From: Anaerolineae bacterium
GTDB taxonomy: Bacteria; Chloroflexota; Anaerolineae; J102
Direction: 5' to 3'
Length of the DNA: 5,932 nt
Assembly (NCBI GenBank): GCA_027036755.1
Contig: JALWDV010000008.1
Coordinates: 1 to 5,932 of the forward strand
Shown here: piece after piece, positions 5,786-5,932 of the stretch
Position numbering within the stretch: position 1 is the first letter of the stretch
Layout of the letters: every line of letters starts with the position of its first letter
The notes under the pieces: model-generated
The model's database searches: none
Told to the model about the DNA's origin: nothing
What the model saw: the letters and a program-made list of their open reading frames with translations, nothing else
Translations under genes and position numbers: made by a program

Positions 5786-5932
5786 CCGCAGGCCTGAAGA
5801 GTGCGACTTCAGTCGGTGAGCGCAAAAACGGGAACTAATTTTTAGACGATTACTAAGGTAGGCCTGCTGAGCCAACGTTCAAGACAGCGTTCGTCAGTTT
5901 TGCAGCCTTGGCCGCTGGACTTGGCCCCCACC

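Larger units (their letters stand above)
5449..5932. other. Repeat-rich intergenic region after the operon, no credible gene
   Basis: After the methyltransferase stop come 78 plain bases, then repeat copy B (5527-5665), an A+T-rich stretch (about 5669-5702), and a second hairpin cluster (about 5712-5825) ending in CGACTTCAGTCG (5804-5815). The last 100 bases show no clear coding signal on either strand, although a gene crossing the right edge cannot be excluded. No classical terminator with a long T tract was found. The hairpins of copy B, including one followed by GCTGTTTTG (5617-5625), may end the operon transcript. Confidence 0.65.

Noticed and set aside
5639..5875. Minus-strand open frame of 78 codons in the right spacer
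   Set aside because: It runs through copy B and the hairpin cluster. Its basic, low-complexity translation reflects the repeats.
5833..5932. Gene fragment crossing the right edge
   Set aside because: Short open frames exist on both strands, but none has a start signal or recognisable sequence.

Overview
The window carries a compact, co-oriented four-gene operon for nucleotide-sugar synthesis and sugar transfer (1425-5448, + strand). In order the genes are a family 2 glycosyltransferase, glucose-1-phosphate cytidylyltransferase (rfbF), an extended-SDR NAD-dependent sugar epimerase/reductase, and a zinc-motif SAM-dependent sugar C-methyltransferase. Spacing is very tight (2 nt, 1 nt, then a 26-nt overlap) and there is a good -10 box upstream of the first gene, so one polycistronic message is likely. 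The reading is that RfbF makes CDP-glucose, the SDR and methyltransferase modify a CDP-linked hexose, and the glycosyltransferase attaches a sugar to a surface glycan. The usual partner of RfbF, CDP-glucose 4,6-dehydratase (rfbG), is not here. The SDR also lacks the Asp-Glu pair expected of a 4,6-dehydratase.

Left of the operon, a minus-strand gene runs off the left edge (1-112). Its N-terminus resembles proteins annotated as hypoxanthine phosphoribosyltransferase, and a good sigma70-type promoter lies at 179-207. Divergent to it is a small three-helix membrane protein of DUF2721 type (300-713). Three 60-base lines sampled from this gene are about 50-55% GC, against about 62-67% for three lines sampled in the operon.

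The spacers are full of structured repeats. A 139-bp element occurs twice in direct orientation (1121-1259 and 5527-5665, 134/139 identical, no gaps), one copy on each side of the operon. Each copy contains two inverted versions of one hairpin motif with compensatory stem differences. Other structured DNA includes a pair of GATTC/AATCC hairpins (758-815), a G/C-run inverted-repeat element (888-1043) and a possible three-way-junction element (5724-5785).

The organism is most likely a high-GC bacterium with repeat-rich intergenic regions. Chloroflexota, perhaps an Anaerolineae or Caldilineae relative, is my best guess from the repeat style and the left-edge gene, but this is weak inference. No transposase, integrase, tRNA, rRNA or CRISPR array was seen.
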